Both the position numbers and the translations under genes were made by a program. A stretch of 64,000 nt of DNA from Marinobacter sp. F4218 (GTDB lineage Bacteria > Pseudomonadota > Gammaproteobacteria > Pseudomonadales > Oleiphilaceae): the NCBI RefSeq assembly GCF_019443085.1, contig NZ_JAHZIL010000005.1, positions 62,001 to 126,000 of the forward strand, read 5' to 3'. Below the pieces are notes generated by a model. The model did no database searches, was not told the origin of the DNA, and worked only from the letters and a program-made list of their open reading frames with translations. Below, in pieces: positions 8,587 to 17,777 of this stretch; the first letter of the stretch is position 1, and every line of letters starts with the position of its first letter.

Positions 8587-8672
8587 TTCAGGTTGCTCCT
8601 TGGTGCTGGATCGCATAAATACTTGCGTTTCTGGTGCGAAACGAGCTAAAAATGCACCGCCAAATGTTTGCA

Positions 8673-8703
8673 AAAACAGGTTCACTGTATTAAAACAGGT
8701 TCA
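8673..8703. repeat. Tandem 12-bp direct repeat upstream of porin
   Basis: AAAACAGGTTCA occurs at 8673-8684 and again at 8692-8703, offset by 19 bp (about two helical turns), in a 515-bp gap before the porin. This spacing on one face of the helix fits paired regulator binding. No regulator can be named from the sequence. Confidence 0.6.
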
Positions 8704-8923
8704 TCATGCAGGACTTTAATAAAGTCTTGTAAGTGACTGAGCTAAATAGACCTGCCGGAGAGTGGGTCTACATAACTAGAAGAAAAGTTATCCCATGTGT
8801 AACAAATCTGACATAGGGGTAATGCAGAATCGGGCCTATCCAGCAAAGACTGGTTATGCCTTAAAAAATCGGGATAAGAACCCGTCGCTAAAACCTGAGT
8901 TAACTCAAAAAGGAAGACGCAAA

Positions 8924-9925
8924 ATGAAAAAAACGCTCATCGCATCCGCTATTGCAGCAGCGACCTTCTCTGGCTCCGCGCTGGCACAGATGGAAATGTC
9001 AGCTTCCGAGCTGGCAGCCAAGATGGACTCCATGCCGACCGTTTACGGTAACATCCAGCTGGCGGTTGCCCACCGTGACGTAGAAGACGCTGGTTCCGAA
9101 ATCGGTCACTACGATAACGGTTCTACCATCGGCTTCAAGCACGACCACGAAATCGCGCCAGGCATCACTGGTTTCTTCAAGGCTGAGCTCGAATTCGACG
9201 CGGACGACAAGGCTGGCAACGGCGGTCTGAACGCATTTGACGAAGCCTACATCGGTGTGAAGGGTGACAGCTTCGGCCAGGTTTGGGTTGGTTCTGACGA
9301 CTCCACCTACGAGAGCGCCGTTGACGAAATCGCCAACTACTACGAGTACGCTGCGCTGAGCGTTGGTGGCTCTTACGACACTGGTGAAGGCGACCTGATC
9401 CAGTACAGCACTCCGAGCTTCGGCGGCCTGGCGCTGCACGGTGCCGTTCAGTTCAACGGTGACGGTGACAAGGGCGAGAAGTCCTACCCGTACCAGCTGG
9501 CTGCGACTTACTCAGTTGACGCATTCGAACTGGCCGTCGCCATGGATTCCAACGACGGTGACCGCGCTTACTCAAGCAACGTTGATGGCAGCAGCGTGAA
9601 CAACGAAAACACTTATGGTGTTCGTGGTAGCTACACTGCTGGCGATCTGCGCGTGACTGCTCAGTACCAGACCCGCAAGGACGTAGGCGATTCATGGGGT
9701 CTGTTCGGTGGCTACTCTATCGGCGCGAACACCTTCGCTCTGTCCTACGAGTTTGCTGATGCGGACAACACCGACGAAGAAACTTCCACTATCACTGCCC
9801 AGGCTCTGCACAACCTGTCCGACAACATGTACGTGTACGTCGAAGGTTACCTGAACAACGCAGACAGCGGCGTTGCTGATGTTGACACCACTGACCTCGT
9901 AGTTGGTGCTGTCTACTACTTCTGA
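8924..9925 (+). CDS. Gram-negative general porin
   Basis: Outer-membrane beta-barrel porin (about 333 aa) for passive diffusion of small solutes. It has a signal peptide (MKKTLIASAIAAATF...ALA before QMEMS), an acidic mature sequence rich in alternating strands, and a C-terminal aromatic YYF of the kind recognised by the BAM complex. The start chosen is the ATG at 8924 with AAAGGAAG upstream; an in-frame ATG at 8795 would put 43 residues before the signal peptide and is unlikely. It is a single gene with a long repeat-containing upstream region and its own terminator, consistent with strong regulated expression. Substrate specificity cannot be told. Confidence 0.9.
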   Translation: MKKTLIASAIAAATFSGSALAQMEMSASELAAKMDSMPTVYGNIQLAVAHRDVEDAGSEIGHYDNGSTIGFKHDHEIAPGITGFFKAELEFDADDKAGNGGLNAFDEAYIGVKGDSFGQVWVGSDDSTYESAVDEIANYYEYAALSVGGSYDTGEGDLIQYSTPSFGGLALHGAVQFNGDGDKGEKSYPYQLAATYSVDAFELAVAMDSNDGDRAYSSNVDGSSVNNENTYGVRGSYTAGDLRVTAQYQTRKDVGDSWGLFGGYSIGANTFALSYEFADADNTDEETSTITAQALHNLSDNMYVYVEGYLNNADSGVADVDTTDLVVGAVYYF

Positions 9926-9955
9926 TTTAGCTAACCACTAATTCAGTCGTAATCG

Positions 9956-9988
9956 AAAACCGGTGACCTTCGGGTCGCCGGTTTTTTT
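9956..9988 (+). terminator. Rho-independent terminator of porin gene
   Basis: AAACCGG-T-GACC, TTCG tetraloop, GGTC-G-CCGGTTT, then a run of T to 9988. Textbook structure 30 nt after the porin stop. Confidence 0.93.
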
Positions 9989-10026
9989 ATGTATTCTGAA
10001 AAGATCAATAGTGTCAGGAGTGCTGT

Positions 10027-10890
10027 ATGGCTGAAGAGCTGGAAATAAAGCTCACCCTCAAGCCAGAGGATCTGGCGTCGGCATTGGACTGGCTGCTGGA
10101 TCAGCCCGAAGCCACTCGGGAAAACAAAAAAGTGCTGATCAACCGGTACTATGACACCCCGGATGCAGAGCTTAACGGGCAGAAAGCCGCGCTCAGGGTT
10201 CGTCAGTCCGGTGACCGCTTCATTCAGACGCTGAAAACAAAGGGCGACTTTGTGGCGGGCGCTCACAGGCGTCAGGAATGGGAATGGCCTTTACCGTCGG
10301 CTGAACTGGATCTTGGGCTGTTGGCAGAGACGCCCCTGGCCGGTCAGATCAGTCTTGAGCGTCTGCGAACAGTCTTCGAGACCAACTTCGAACGTCAGAT
10401 CGTCATGCTGCATGACGACCACAGCAGCATTGAGGTCGCCATTGATCGCGGTCAGGTCTTGAGTGGCGCCCGTTTCCGCCCGCTTAACGAAGTCGAGTTC
10501 GAGCTGAAGGCCGGAGATTCAAAGGCATTGATTGGCTGGGCCCAAAAACTGGCCAGTCAAGTCCCGGTTTTTCTCAATCTGGTGAGCAAGGCCGAGCAGG
10601 GCTATTACCTGGCGGGGCTTTATGCTCCGGGTCCGGTTGTCAGGGCTGGTGAGGCTAAGGCGATCTCGGTGACCGAATTCCTTCATGGACTCAGTCTGTG
10701 CTGGTTAACCGGAGAGCCCTTCCCTTTGGACCAGGTAGACTTGACCGGTGTCGCGGCAACGGCCCGACGGAATGGCGTCGGTGTCCAGTTCGAAAACATC
10801 ATCCAATCCCTAAAGGACAGCAAGGTGGTTGCAGACATGCTGGAGAGCGTGACCCTGGGGCAGCTGCAGACGGCATTGGTTGCCGGCTGA
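10027..10890 (+). CDS. CYTH domain protein, inorganic triphosphatase-like (YgiF-like)
   Basis: CYTH-fold tunnel protein that in relatives hydrolyses inorganic triphosphate with divalent metal. The signature ExExK is at the N-terminus (E4, E6, K8 in EELEIKL), followed by the basic/acidic strands of the tunnel (RYYDTP, LRVRQ, TLKT, EVEFELK). E. coli YgiF carries a second CHAD domain. Here the protein stops at 287 aa with only about 80 residues after the CYTH domain and no clear CHAD. In E. coli ygiF precedes glnE; here a channel gene on the other strand lies between them. Activity is inferred from family only. Confidence 0.85.
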   Translation: MAEELEIKLTLKPEDLASALDWLLDQPEATRENKKVLINRYYDTPDAELNGQKAALRVRQSGDRFIQTLKTKGDFVAGAHRRQEWEWPLPSAELDLGLLAETPLAGQISLERLRTVFETNFERQIVMLHDDHSSIEVAIDRGQVLSGARFRPLNEVEFELKAGDSKALIGWAQKLASQVPVFLNLVSKAEQGYYLAGLYAPGPVVRAGEAKAISVTEFLHGLSLCWLTGEPFPLDQVDLTGVAATARRNGVGVQFENIIQSLKDSKVVADMLESVTLGQLQTALVAG

Positions 10891-10904
10891 GCAGCCGTTC
10901 AGGA

Positions 10905-12056
10905 TTACGTCGAGGACTTTGCCGCCGGTTTGGTTTTCTCGTGCCAGCTGGCGATGAAGGCCCGGTACCTGTCCAGCGCTTCCTGAACCAGCTCGACACT
11001 CGGCGTATTCGCGGACTTAACCAGGACAATCAGTCCCTTGCCTTCGATTTCCTCCGTCGTCGGTGGGTGGCAGATCACTTCATCGTCGTTATCGATATAG
11101 GCCAGCGCGGTGCCAATGCCATGGCGAACCAGCGCGCTGACAATGTCCGCCCAGTTGAGATCGTCGAGGGTCAGGTCGTAGCGGTGGGGGTGGTCGTGCT
11201 CATAGTTGAACAAATCTTCCAGAACCTTTTCCGAACCGGGCGCAACGACCGAGCGCACCATGATTTCCGGGTAGGTTCGCACCGGCCGGATGATGGTCCG
11301 GATGCCCAGTGCCTTGAACCGCGACCGATTGTCATCGGAGACACACTCCACCGTGGTGCGACCGCCCAGATTGCGCTCGCTGAGGCGGTGGGCGATGTCG
11401 AAGGTCAAGCTGTCCGAGTAGGGATCGCATTCGTCCGCGGCAAGAACAATGATGTGCCGCGCACCGCCGGCATGAACCGCTTTTAAAGCCTGTGGATCGA
11501 AGCCGGAGCCATGGTAGTGCACAATGCCGACATCGGACAGTTCGGTGGGCAGGCCGTTTGGGAACTTTCGGGTCAGCAGCATGATCGGTATGGTCTCGTA
11601 GCCTGGTACCGAGCGGACCTGTGAGGCAAAACGCATAAAGTACTGTTCGCCGCCACTCTGAGGCGTATTGATCATGACGATGTGGTCGTTCATTTTGTAG
11701 ATCCACCTCCCGGTAAGAATGCGTTCCCGGCGATAGAACCGGTACTCGATAAAGTCACTGACGATCAGCGTTAGCAGGGTGATTGCCCCGACGAACATGA
11801 CCAGAATGGTGCTCAACCGTCCGACCAGTGTCTTGGGTGCGAAATCCCCATAGCCGACGGTGGATACCGTGGTCATGGTAATCCAAACTGACTCGAACAG
11901 GTTCAGATCTTCGACGGTCCAGATGACAAGAATCTGAACGGACAGGAGCCCCGCCAGTATCAGGAACAGGCGTTTCATCCTGTGCCGAATCAGTCCCCCC
12001 ATGGGGAGGTGGGTCTGCTGGTGTTCCGGATTAAGCGGGCGTCGGTTTCTCTGCAT
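10905..12056 (-). CDS. Potassium channel-like protein with TrkA-N (RCK) domains
   Basis: Inner-membrane ion channel subunit of 383 aa. There is one hydrophobic helix (about 29-46), a pore loop with the K+ selectivity filter TVGYGD (66-71) and a second helix (about 80-103). A large cytoplasmic region follows with Rossmann-like segments (HIVMIN..., HIIVLAADE) of RCK/TrkA-N type. The two-helix layout resembles MthK-like channels. The start is uncertain: the ATG at 12056 lacks a strong ribosome site and Met27 (11978) lies just before the first helix. It is convergent with the CYTH gene (15-nt gap) and divergent from glnE. Ligand and physiological role are unknown. Confidence 0.85.
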   Translation of the reverse strand: MQRNRRPLNPEHQQTHLPMGGLIRHRMKRLFLILAGLLSVQILVIWTVEDLNLFESVWITMTTVSTVGYGDFAPKTLVGRLSTILVMFVGAITLLTLIVSDFIEYRFYRRERILTGRWIYKMNDHIVMINTPQSGGEQYFMRFASQVRSVPGYETIPIMLLTRKFPNGLPTELSDVGIVHYHGSGFDPQALKAVHAGGARHIIVLAADECDPYSDSLTFDIAHRLSERNLGGRTTVECVSDDNRSRFKALGIRTIIRPVRTYPEIMVRSVVAPGSEKVLEDLFNYEHDHPHRYDLTLDDLNWADIVSALVRHGIGTALAYIDNDDEVICHPPTTEEIEGKGLIVLVKSANTPSVELVQEALDRYRAFIASWHEKTKPAAKSST

Positions 12057-12136
12057 CCGTGGGTACGGCCTGTTCAGTCGCGGTTGAGTTCGTTATACAG
12101 TACCGGAAATATAACAGAGAGACAGGGGTTTGCATT

Positions 12137-15040
12137 ATGTCCGAGCCGTGGAGCTCCCTTCCCGCACCCTTAGCGGAAGACCTCGCTTCCAGTTGGGAAT
12201 CGGTATTTCCGGAGGGCTTTCCTGACTGGCTGGAGGCAATTGAGGGGATGTCTGAAGAGGTGGTGGCCGGTGCCATGGCCCGCAGTCTGTTTCTGAGACA
12301 GACCCTCGAGCGTCACCCGGAGCAGGTCCGCGTCTTCCTCCAGCCCCGTCCGCTCGGCGAGCCGACGACCCCGGAGTATCTGGCGCATCGCTGGCAGGAG
12401 TACCTCGCCAGGGTAAACGATGAGGCCTCTCTGCATTCAGCGCTACGCCAGTTCCGTCGTGAGGCCCAGTTCCGAATCATATGGCGCGACCTGATGCGCT
12501 GGGCGGATCTGGACGAAACCATCGCTGCGACCAGTGCCTTTGCGGATACCTGTATTCAGGGGGCTCTCGACTGGCTTTATGAGGATGCCTGCAAGCAGTC
12601 CGGAACGCCCTGGGGAACGGATCCGGCCACCGGCCAGGAAGCACCCCAGAAAATGGTCGTGCTCGGAATGGGTAAGCTCGGTGGCCGTGAGCTGAATGTC
12701 TCTTCCGATATCGATTTGATTTTTGCGTTCCCCGGGAACGGGGAAACTCAAGGTGGACCGCGTTCTCTGGATAACCAGACCTTTTTTATCCGGCTGGGCC
12801 AACGTCTTATCCAGGCTCTGGATCAGATAACGGCGGATGGTTTTGTCTTCCGTGTCGACATGCGGCTGCGGCCCTATGGGCAAAGTGGTGCCCTTGCACT
12901 CAGTTTCGCCGCGCTCGAAGCCTACTACCAGGATCAGGGACGGGATTGGGAGCGCTACGCCATGGTAAAGGCCCGGGTAGTGGCGGGAGACCAGTCCGCC
13001 GGTCGGGTTCTGATGACAAGCCTGCGGCCCTTTGTTTATCGCAAGTACATTGATTTCAGTGCGTTCGAATCACTGCGCAGCATGAAGGCTATGATCAGCC
13101 GTGAGGTGCGCCGGAAGGGGCTTGAGAACAACATCAAGCTTGGCAGCGGCGGTATTCGTGAGATCGAGTTTGTGGTGCAGGCATTTCAGTTGATTCGTGG
13201 TGGCCGAGATCGTGAGCTCCAGCAGCGTGAATTGCTGGCTATCCTCCAGGAGTTGGAGGCACTTGAGCTGTTGCCACCGCAGGTGGTTAAGGAATTGAGA
13301 GAGGCGTACGTTTTCTTGCGCAATCTCGAGCATGCCCTGCAGGGCATGGAAGACAAACAAACCCAGCTGTTACCGGCCGATGACCTGAGCCAGGCCCGTA
13401 TCGCCCTGATCATGGGGCATGACGACTGGCGTTCGTGCGAGACGGCACTGGATGAGCACCGGCAGCGGGTCGCAACCCATTTTGCCAACATCATTGCGAC
13501 CGATGACGATGACCAGTCGGGCGCCGGGGCACTCGAAGAAGGCTGGCATGAGCTCTGGCTGGCGGAAATCGATGAAGCTGCATCAGCGCAGTGGCTGGCA
13601 GATCATGGTTATGAGGATGCGCCGGCAACCTGCCAGGCGCTGAAGGATCTTCGGGAAAACCGGACAGTCCAGACCATGCAGACCCAGGGGCGCACCCGCC
13701 TGAATCAGTTCATGCCGGTTTTGCTGGAGGCGCTGACGCAGGTCGACAACCCTTCCGAGACTCTGTTCCGGGTTCTGCAACTGGTCGACGCGATACTCCG
13801 GCGGACTGCCTACATGGTGCTGTTGCTGGAGAACCCCGGGGCACGGACCCAACTGGTCAAGCTCTGTAGTGAAAGCCCCTGGATTGCCCGGCAGCTTGCG
13901 GAAACGCCATTGCTTCTGGATGAACTTCTGAACGCAGAAAGCCTGTACCATCCTCCGGCCAAGGAGGAATTGCAGGATGATCTGCGGCAACAGATGCTGA
14001 GAATTCCCTTTGAGGACCTTGAGGAGCAGATGGAATCCCTGCGCCATTTCAAGAAGGCGCATATTCTGCGCTTGGCGGCCTCTGAACTGAAAGGGACCCT
14101 GCCGTTGATGAAGGTCAGTGATTATCTGACCTGGCTTGCGGAGGTGGTGCTGGATCACGTTGTTGACGTGGCGTTTTCCAATCTGGTGAGTCGCCATGGC
14201 TATCCGAAGCGGGCGGACGGTTCCGCCTATGAAACCGACTTTGCGATCATTGGCTACGGAAAGCTGGGCGGTATCGAAATGGGGTACACCTCCGATCTGG
14301 ATCTGGTGTTTGTACACAATGCCGATCCGGAGCTCTCGACCGATGGTGAGAAAGCCATCGACAACGCCGTTTTTTATACCCGTCTGGGGCAGCGGATTGT
14401 TCATATTCTCAATACCCAGACCCCGGCGGGTTTGCTCTACGAAGTGGATATGAGGCTGCGGCCGTCAGGCAATTCGGGACTGCTGGTCAGTACGCTTCAG
14501 GCCTTCGAAAAATATCAGCGTAACGATGCCTGGACCTGGGAACATCAGGCGCTCGCCCGTGCCCGCGGGGTAGCGGGTTGTCAGGAAACGCTGGCCGGGT
14601 TTGAAGCGATTCGTCACGAGATCCTGTGCCAACCTCGGGATCGGGATAAACTCCGGGCGGAAGTGGTGGACATGCGGGAGCGGATGCGTGCCAGCCTGGG
14701 CACACCGGACCATCGCCAGCAGGAAGTGTTTCATATCAAGCATGACACGGGAGGGATCGTGGATATCGAATTCATGGTTCAGTATCTGATGCTGGCATAC
14801 AGTTCAGAGCATCCCGAGCTGACCCAGTGGTCAGACAACATTCGACAGATGGAAGAGCTGGGGAGAGTGGGGGTCATGCCGGTTGAGGACACGGAGAAGC
14901 TGCGGGATGTTTTCATTGCCCTCCGCTCCACCATTCACCGGCGGGCTCTGCAGAACCTCAACAGCCAGGTCGAAGCAGCTGCTTTTCCCGAAGAGCGTGA
15001 GTATATCCGGGCCATGTGGCAACGAATCATGATTAATTAG
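12137..15040 (+). CDS. glnE: Bifunctional glutamine synthetase adenylyltransferase/deadenylase
   Basis: Adenylylates (inactivates) and deadenylylates glutamine synthetase under PII and glutamine control. About 967 aa, the family size. There are two nucleotidyltransferase domains: the N-terminal adenylyl-removase domain with GMGKLGGREL and SSDIDLIF near residue 177, and the C-terminal adenylyltransferase domain with GYGKLGGIEM and TSDLDLVF near residue 705, joined by helical regulatory regions. The ATG at 12137 (GACAGGGG upstream) matches the usual N-terminus; an in-frame upstream ATG at 12059 has no support. Its target site, Tyr396 of GlnA, is intact in this window. ilvE follows after 79 nt. 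Confidence 0.97.
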   Translation: MSEPWSSLPAPLAEDLASSWESVFPEGFPDWLEAIEGMSEEVVAGAMARSLFLRQTLERHPEQVRVFLQPRPLGEPTTPEYLAHRWQEYLARVNDEASLHSALRQFRREAQFRIIWRDLMRWADLDETIAATSAFADTCIQGALDWLYEDACKQSGTPWGTDPATGQEAPQKMVVLGMGKLGGRELNVSSDIDLIFAFPGNGETQGGPRSLDNQTFFIRLGQRLIQALDQITADGFVFRVDMRLRPYGQSGALALSFAALEAYYQDQGRDWERYAMVKARVVAGDQSAGRVLMTSLRPFVYRKYIDFSAFESLRSMKAMISREVRRKGLENNIKLGSGGIREIEFVVQAFQLIRGGRDRELQQRELLAILQELEALELLPPQVVKELREAYVFLRNLEHALQGMEDKQTQLLPADDLSQARIALIMGHDDWRSCETALDEHRQRVATHFANIIATDDDDQSGAGALEEGWHELWLAEIDEAASAQWLADHGYEDAPATCQALKDLRENRTVQTMQTQGRTRLNQFMPVLLEALTQVDNPSETLFRVLQLVDAILRRTAYMVLLLENPGARTQLVKLCSESPWIARQLAETPLLLDELLNAESLYHPPAKEELQDDLRQQMLRIPFEDLEEQMESLRHFKKAHILRLAASELKGTLPLMKVSDYLTWLAEVVLDHVVDVAFSNLVSRHGYPKRADGSAYETDFAIIGYGKLGGIEMGYTSDLDLVFVHNADPELSTDGEKAIDNAVFYTRLGQRIVHILNTQTPAGLLYEVDMRLRPSGNSGLLVSTLQAFEKYQRNDAWTWEHQALARARGVAGCQETLAGFEAIRHEILCQPRDRDKLRAEVVDMRERMRASLGTPDHRQQEVFHIKHDTGGIVDIEFMVQYLMLAYSSEHPELTQWSDNIRQMEELGRVGVMPVEDTEKLRDVFIALRSTIHRRALQNLNSQVEAAAFPEEREYIRAMWQRIMIN

Positions 15041-15119
15041 CTTGCTATGTTTCTTTATTGAGAAATTTCCTGCTAGAATGCCGGTTCCCCGAAAACCGCT
15101 TTTTTAGGAGCAACGAAGA

Positions 15120-16046
15120 ATGTCGATGGCTGATCGCGATGGCCTCATCTGGCTGGATGGCGAAATGGTTCCCTGGCGGGAAGCCAAAACCCACGTGCTG
15201 ACTCATACTCTGCATTATGGCCTCGGCTGTTTTGAGGGTGTGCGGGCCTATAACACCGCGAACGGTCCGGCGATTTTTCGTCTGAAAGACCACACCGATC
15301 GATTGTTCCGTTCTGCCCACATCCTCAATATGAAGATGCCGTTCAGCAAGGATGAGCTTAATGCTGCCCAGTGTGCAGCCGTTAGGGAGAACAATCTTGA
15401 CGAAGCCTACCTGCGGCCCATGGTGTTTCTGGGTTCTGAGGGCATGGGGCTTCGCGCTGACAACCTGAAAGTTCATGTGATGGTTGCCGCCTGGAGCTGG
15501 CCGTCCTACATGTCTCCGGAAGCCAAGGAATTGGGGATTAAGGTGCGGACCTCCTCCTACACCCGCCACCACGTCAACATCACCATGTGCAAGGCGAAGG
15601 CCAACGGCAACTACATCAATTCCATGCTGGCCCTGAATGAAGCGATTGCCTGCGGCTGTGAGGAAGCGTTGCTGCTCGATAACGAGGGCTACGTTGCGGA
15701 AGGGTCGGGCGAGAACATCTTCATCATTCGCGATGGTGTGCTGCATACGCCGGAACTGACCTCGTGCCTGGAGGGGATTACCCGTCAGACCATCCTCGAT
15801 TTTGCCAACGAGTTGAATATTCCGGTCAAGGAGCGTCGCATTACCCGTGACGAGGTGTACATCGCCGAGGAGGCCTTCTTTACGGGCACGGCCGCGGAAG
15901 TGCTGCCGATCCGCGAACTTGATGGCCGGGTAATCGGCGCCGGCAAGCGCGGACCGGTTACCGAGAAGTTGCAGGGTATGTACTTCGATGCGGTCAAGGG
16001 CAAGCTCGAAGCCCGAAGCAGCTGGTTGACGCTGGTTAACAGCTGA
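15120..16046 (+). CDS. ilvE: Branched-chain amino acid aminotransferase
   Basis: PLP enzyme for the last step of Leu, Ile and Val synthesis and the first step of their breakdown, using glutamate/2-oxoglutarate. At 308 aa it is a class IV fold. Seen are LHYGLGCFEGVRAY near the N-terminus, the PLP lysine Lys160 in CKAKANGNY, and the cofactor-phosphate region EGSGENIF. The ATG has AGGAG 9 nt upstream. The glnE-ilvE-LPS core order is that of Pseudomonas. A hairpin terminator follows, so the LPS genes downstream are separate. Confidence 0.97.
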   Translation: MSMADRDGLIWLDGEMVPWREAKTHVLTHTLHYGLGCFEGVRAYNTANGPAIFRLKDHTDRLFRSAHILNMKMPFSKDELNAAQCAAVRENNLDEAYLRPMVFLGSEGMGLRADNLKVHVMVAAWSWPSYMSPEAKELGIKVRTSSYTRHHVNITMCKAKANGNYINSMLALNEAIACGCEEALLLDNEGYVAEGSGENIFIIRDGVLHTPELTSCLEGITRQTILDFANELNIPVKERRITRDEVYIAEEAFFTGTAAEVLPIRELDGRVIGAGKRGPVTEKLQGMYFDAVKGKLEARSSWLTLVNS

Positions 16047-16062
16047 TCAGCGAGAAATCCCC

Positions 16063-16104
16063 AGGCCGCCTTCTGTTCAGAACAGTCAGGCGGCCTTGTT
16101 GTTT
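16063..16104 (+). terminator. Terminator of ilvE
   Basis: AGGCCGCCT (16063-16071) pairs with AGGCGGCCT (16088-16096), and CTGTTC/GAACAG extends the stem inside. A T-rich TTGTTGTTT follows. Confidence 0.8.
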
Positions 16105-16132
16105 AAATTCATTCAATTTTCAGGAACAGCAC

Positions 16133-16540
16133 ATGGCAGACGTCATTAAAGTCCCCGTCTCCTTCGGCGAGGTCCTCGACAAAATTACGATCCTTGAAAT
16201 CAAATCCGAGCGCATCAAGGATGAGGCAAAGGTAAGGAATGTGCGCCTGGAACTGGACGAGCTCAGCGCAACCTGGGACCAAGCCGTCGAGGATCAGAGC
16301 GCCATCGCCGATCTGAGAAAACAGCTCAAGGCCGTGAATGAAGCACTGTGGGAGATCGAAGACGATATCCGGGACCAGGAAGCTGAACAGGATTTTGGTC
16401 CGCGTTTTATTGAGTTGGCCCGGGCGGTATACGTAACGAATGACAAGCGCGCCGCGATCAAGAAAGACGTGAACCTCGCGCTCGGTTCACGTTTCGTGGA
16501 AGAAAAGTCCTATCAGGATTATACCGCGAAGAAGTCGTAG
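16133..16540 (+). CDS. DUF6165 family protein
   Basis: Small cytoplasmic protein (135 aa), highly charged and mostly predicted helical, with no signal peptide or membrane segment. The N-terminus IKVPVSFGEVLDKITILEIKSERI is distinctive for the DUF6165 family, which is often found beside LPS core genes. It is preceded by CAGGAACAG before the ATG. It sits between ilvE and the GT9 transferase. Its role is unknown; a structural or regulatory part in LPS core assembly is a guess from position only. Confidence 0.8.
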   Translation: MADVIKVPVSFGEVLDKITILEIKSERIKDEAKVRNVRLELDELSATWDQAVEDQSAIADLRKQLKAVNEALWEIEDDIRDQEAEQDFGPRFIELARAVYVTNDKRAAIKKDVNLALGSRFVEEKSYQDYTAKKS

Positions 16541-16552
16541 TCCCGGCAGCCC

Positions 16553-16588
16553 CGATACGGGGCGGCAGTCTTTGGCTGCTCCGTATCA
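16553..16588. terminator. Hairpin between convergent DUF6165 and GT9 genes
   Basis: GATACGG (16554-16560) pairs with CCGTATC (16581-16587), with an inner GCAG/CTGC stem. It could stop transcription from both sides, but it lacks a T-tract on the plus side and overlaps the GT9 stop codon. Confidence 0.4.
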
Positions 16589-17623
16589 GTGGCGGGTTTT
16601 GCTCTCAATCCACTGGTCCAGCTTATCGGTTGCGTCTTTTACCGTGACCAGTTCCATCGCCCCTTCGAACTCCGCCTTGGTGCCCCATCGGGCCTCTTCG
16701 ACCGACTTGCCGGTGAATTGCTTCAGCGCCTCCGGATAACGGTTTACACACCACTGAAGTGAGTTGTACGGGCCCGAGCGGTCAGGGTTGCTGGCTGCAT
16801 ACAGTCCAAGGACGTCAGTGCCCACGGCGCTGGCTATGTGAGCCGGACCGGTATCGGGGGCCACCACCAGATCGGCGTGTGTCATGAGGGCGGTGAGCTG
16901 TTTCAGGGTGTCTTTACCGCAGATGTTGTGTGCGGTTTCCGTCATCCGGTTTTCGATGGCAGCGCAATAGTCGGCTTCAAAAGGCGCCGGACTGCCCACC
17001 AGGATTACTTTCATTCCATGGGCGCGAATGGCGTGGTCGGCCAACTGGGCATAATGGTCTGCCGGCCAGTTACGCAGTGTGTGGCTCGCACATGGACTGA
17101 TCACCAGATTGCGTCGATCTGACGCGAGATGCTCACGGGCGAAGACGTGGTCGCTGTCGGCCAGGGGAATGATCCATTTTGGAGCGGCAGGTTCGAGCCC
17201 TAGCGGCTCCAGGAAACTCGCCAGGCAGTCGCGGACGTGCTGGTGGTGAGCCGGCTGGATCCGTCGGTTGATGAACAGGCTGTGAAGGTCCTTGCTCCGC
17301 GCTTTGTCGTAGCCCACGCGGAGCCTGGCACGAATGCAGGCCGACGCCAGGTTGGCGCGGAAGGCAACCTGCATGTGCAACAAAGCGTCGAACCTGTGAC
17401 CTTTCATGGTTTGACGCAGCTCCGAGTAGCCTTGGCGACCCGCCTTCTTGTCGAAAATGATGAATTCGACACCGGGAAGGTCGCCAATCAGCTTCGCTTC
17501 TATTTTGCCAATGACCCAGGTGATTTTTACGCCGGGAAGTTGTTCCTGGAGGCTCAGAACAACGGGAACAACGTGTGTGACATCGCCAATGGCGGACAGG
17601 CGGAGAATGCAGATCGACTTCAT
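16586..17623 (-). CDS. Glycosyltransferase family 9 (heptosyltransferase-like)
   Basis: Probable LPS inner-core transferase of the ADP-heptose family, cytoplasmic face of the inner membrane. About 345 aa with two Rossmann domains. The N-terminal ILRLSAIGDVTH motif and the C-terminal donor-site pattern DLVVAPDTGPAHIASAVG with a GLYAASNPDRSGPY loop are typical of WaaC/WaaF. It is closest in feel to heptosyltransferase I-type proteins, but acceptor and position cannot be assigned. Start taken at the Met before KSICILRL (17623); an ATG 15 nt upstream (17638) is equally weak in ribosome site. Divergent from kdkA. Confidence 0.85.
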   Translation of the reverse strand: MKSICILRLSAIGDVTHVVPVVLSLQEQLPGVKITWVIGKIEAKLIGDLPGVEFIIFDKKAGRQGYSELRQTMKGHRFDALLHMQVAFRANLASACIRARLRVGYDKARSKDLHSLFINRRIQPAHHQHVRDCLASFLEPLGLEPAAPKWIIPLADSDHVFAREHLASDRRNLVISPCASHTLRNWPADHYAQLADHAIRAHGMKVILVGSPAPFEADYCAAIENRMTETAHNICGKDTLKQLTALMTHADLVVAPDTGPAHIASAVGTDVLGLYAASNPDRSGPYNSLQWCVNRYPEALKQFTGKSVEEARWGTKAEFEGAMELVTVKDATDKLDQWIESKTRH

Positions 17624-17777
17624 TGGGAGGGGATCCATGGCATGTTCGAAAACAGGTTTGTAGAGGTTTACAGCTAATCATTGGTAAACTGGCCGCCATT
17701 CTATATTACTCGCCGGCAGACGTCCCGATACCTGTCTGGCTTGTGGACGGCTCTCATTTTCTGGCGCACGGGGATCC

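Noticed and set aside
8795..8923. N-terminal extension of the porin from an upstream ATG
   Set aside because: It would place 43 residues before a perfect signal peptide; the internal ATG has a strong ribosome site.
13583..14404. Long antisense frame inside glnE (273 codons)
   Set aside because: Shadow of glnE; no ribosome site and no family resemblance.
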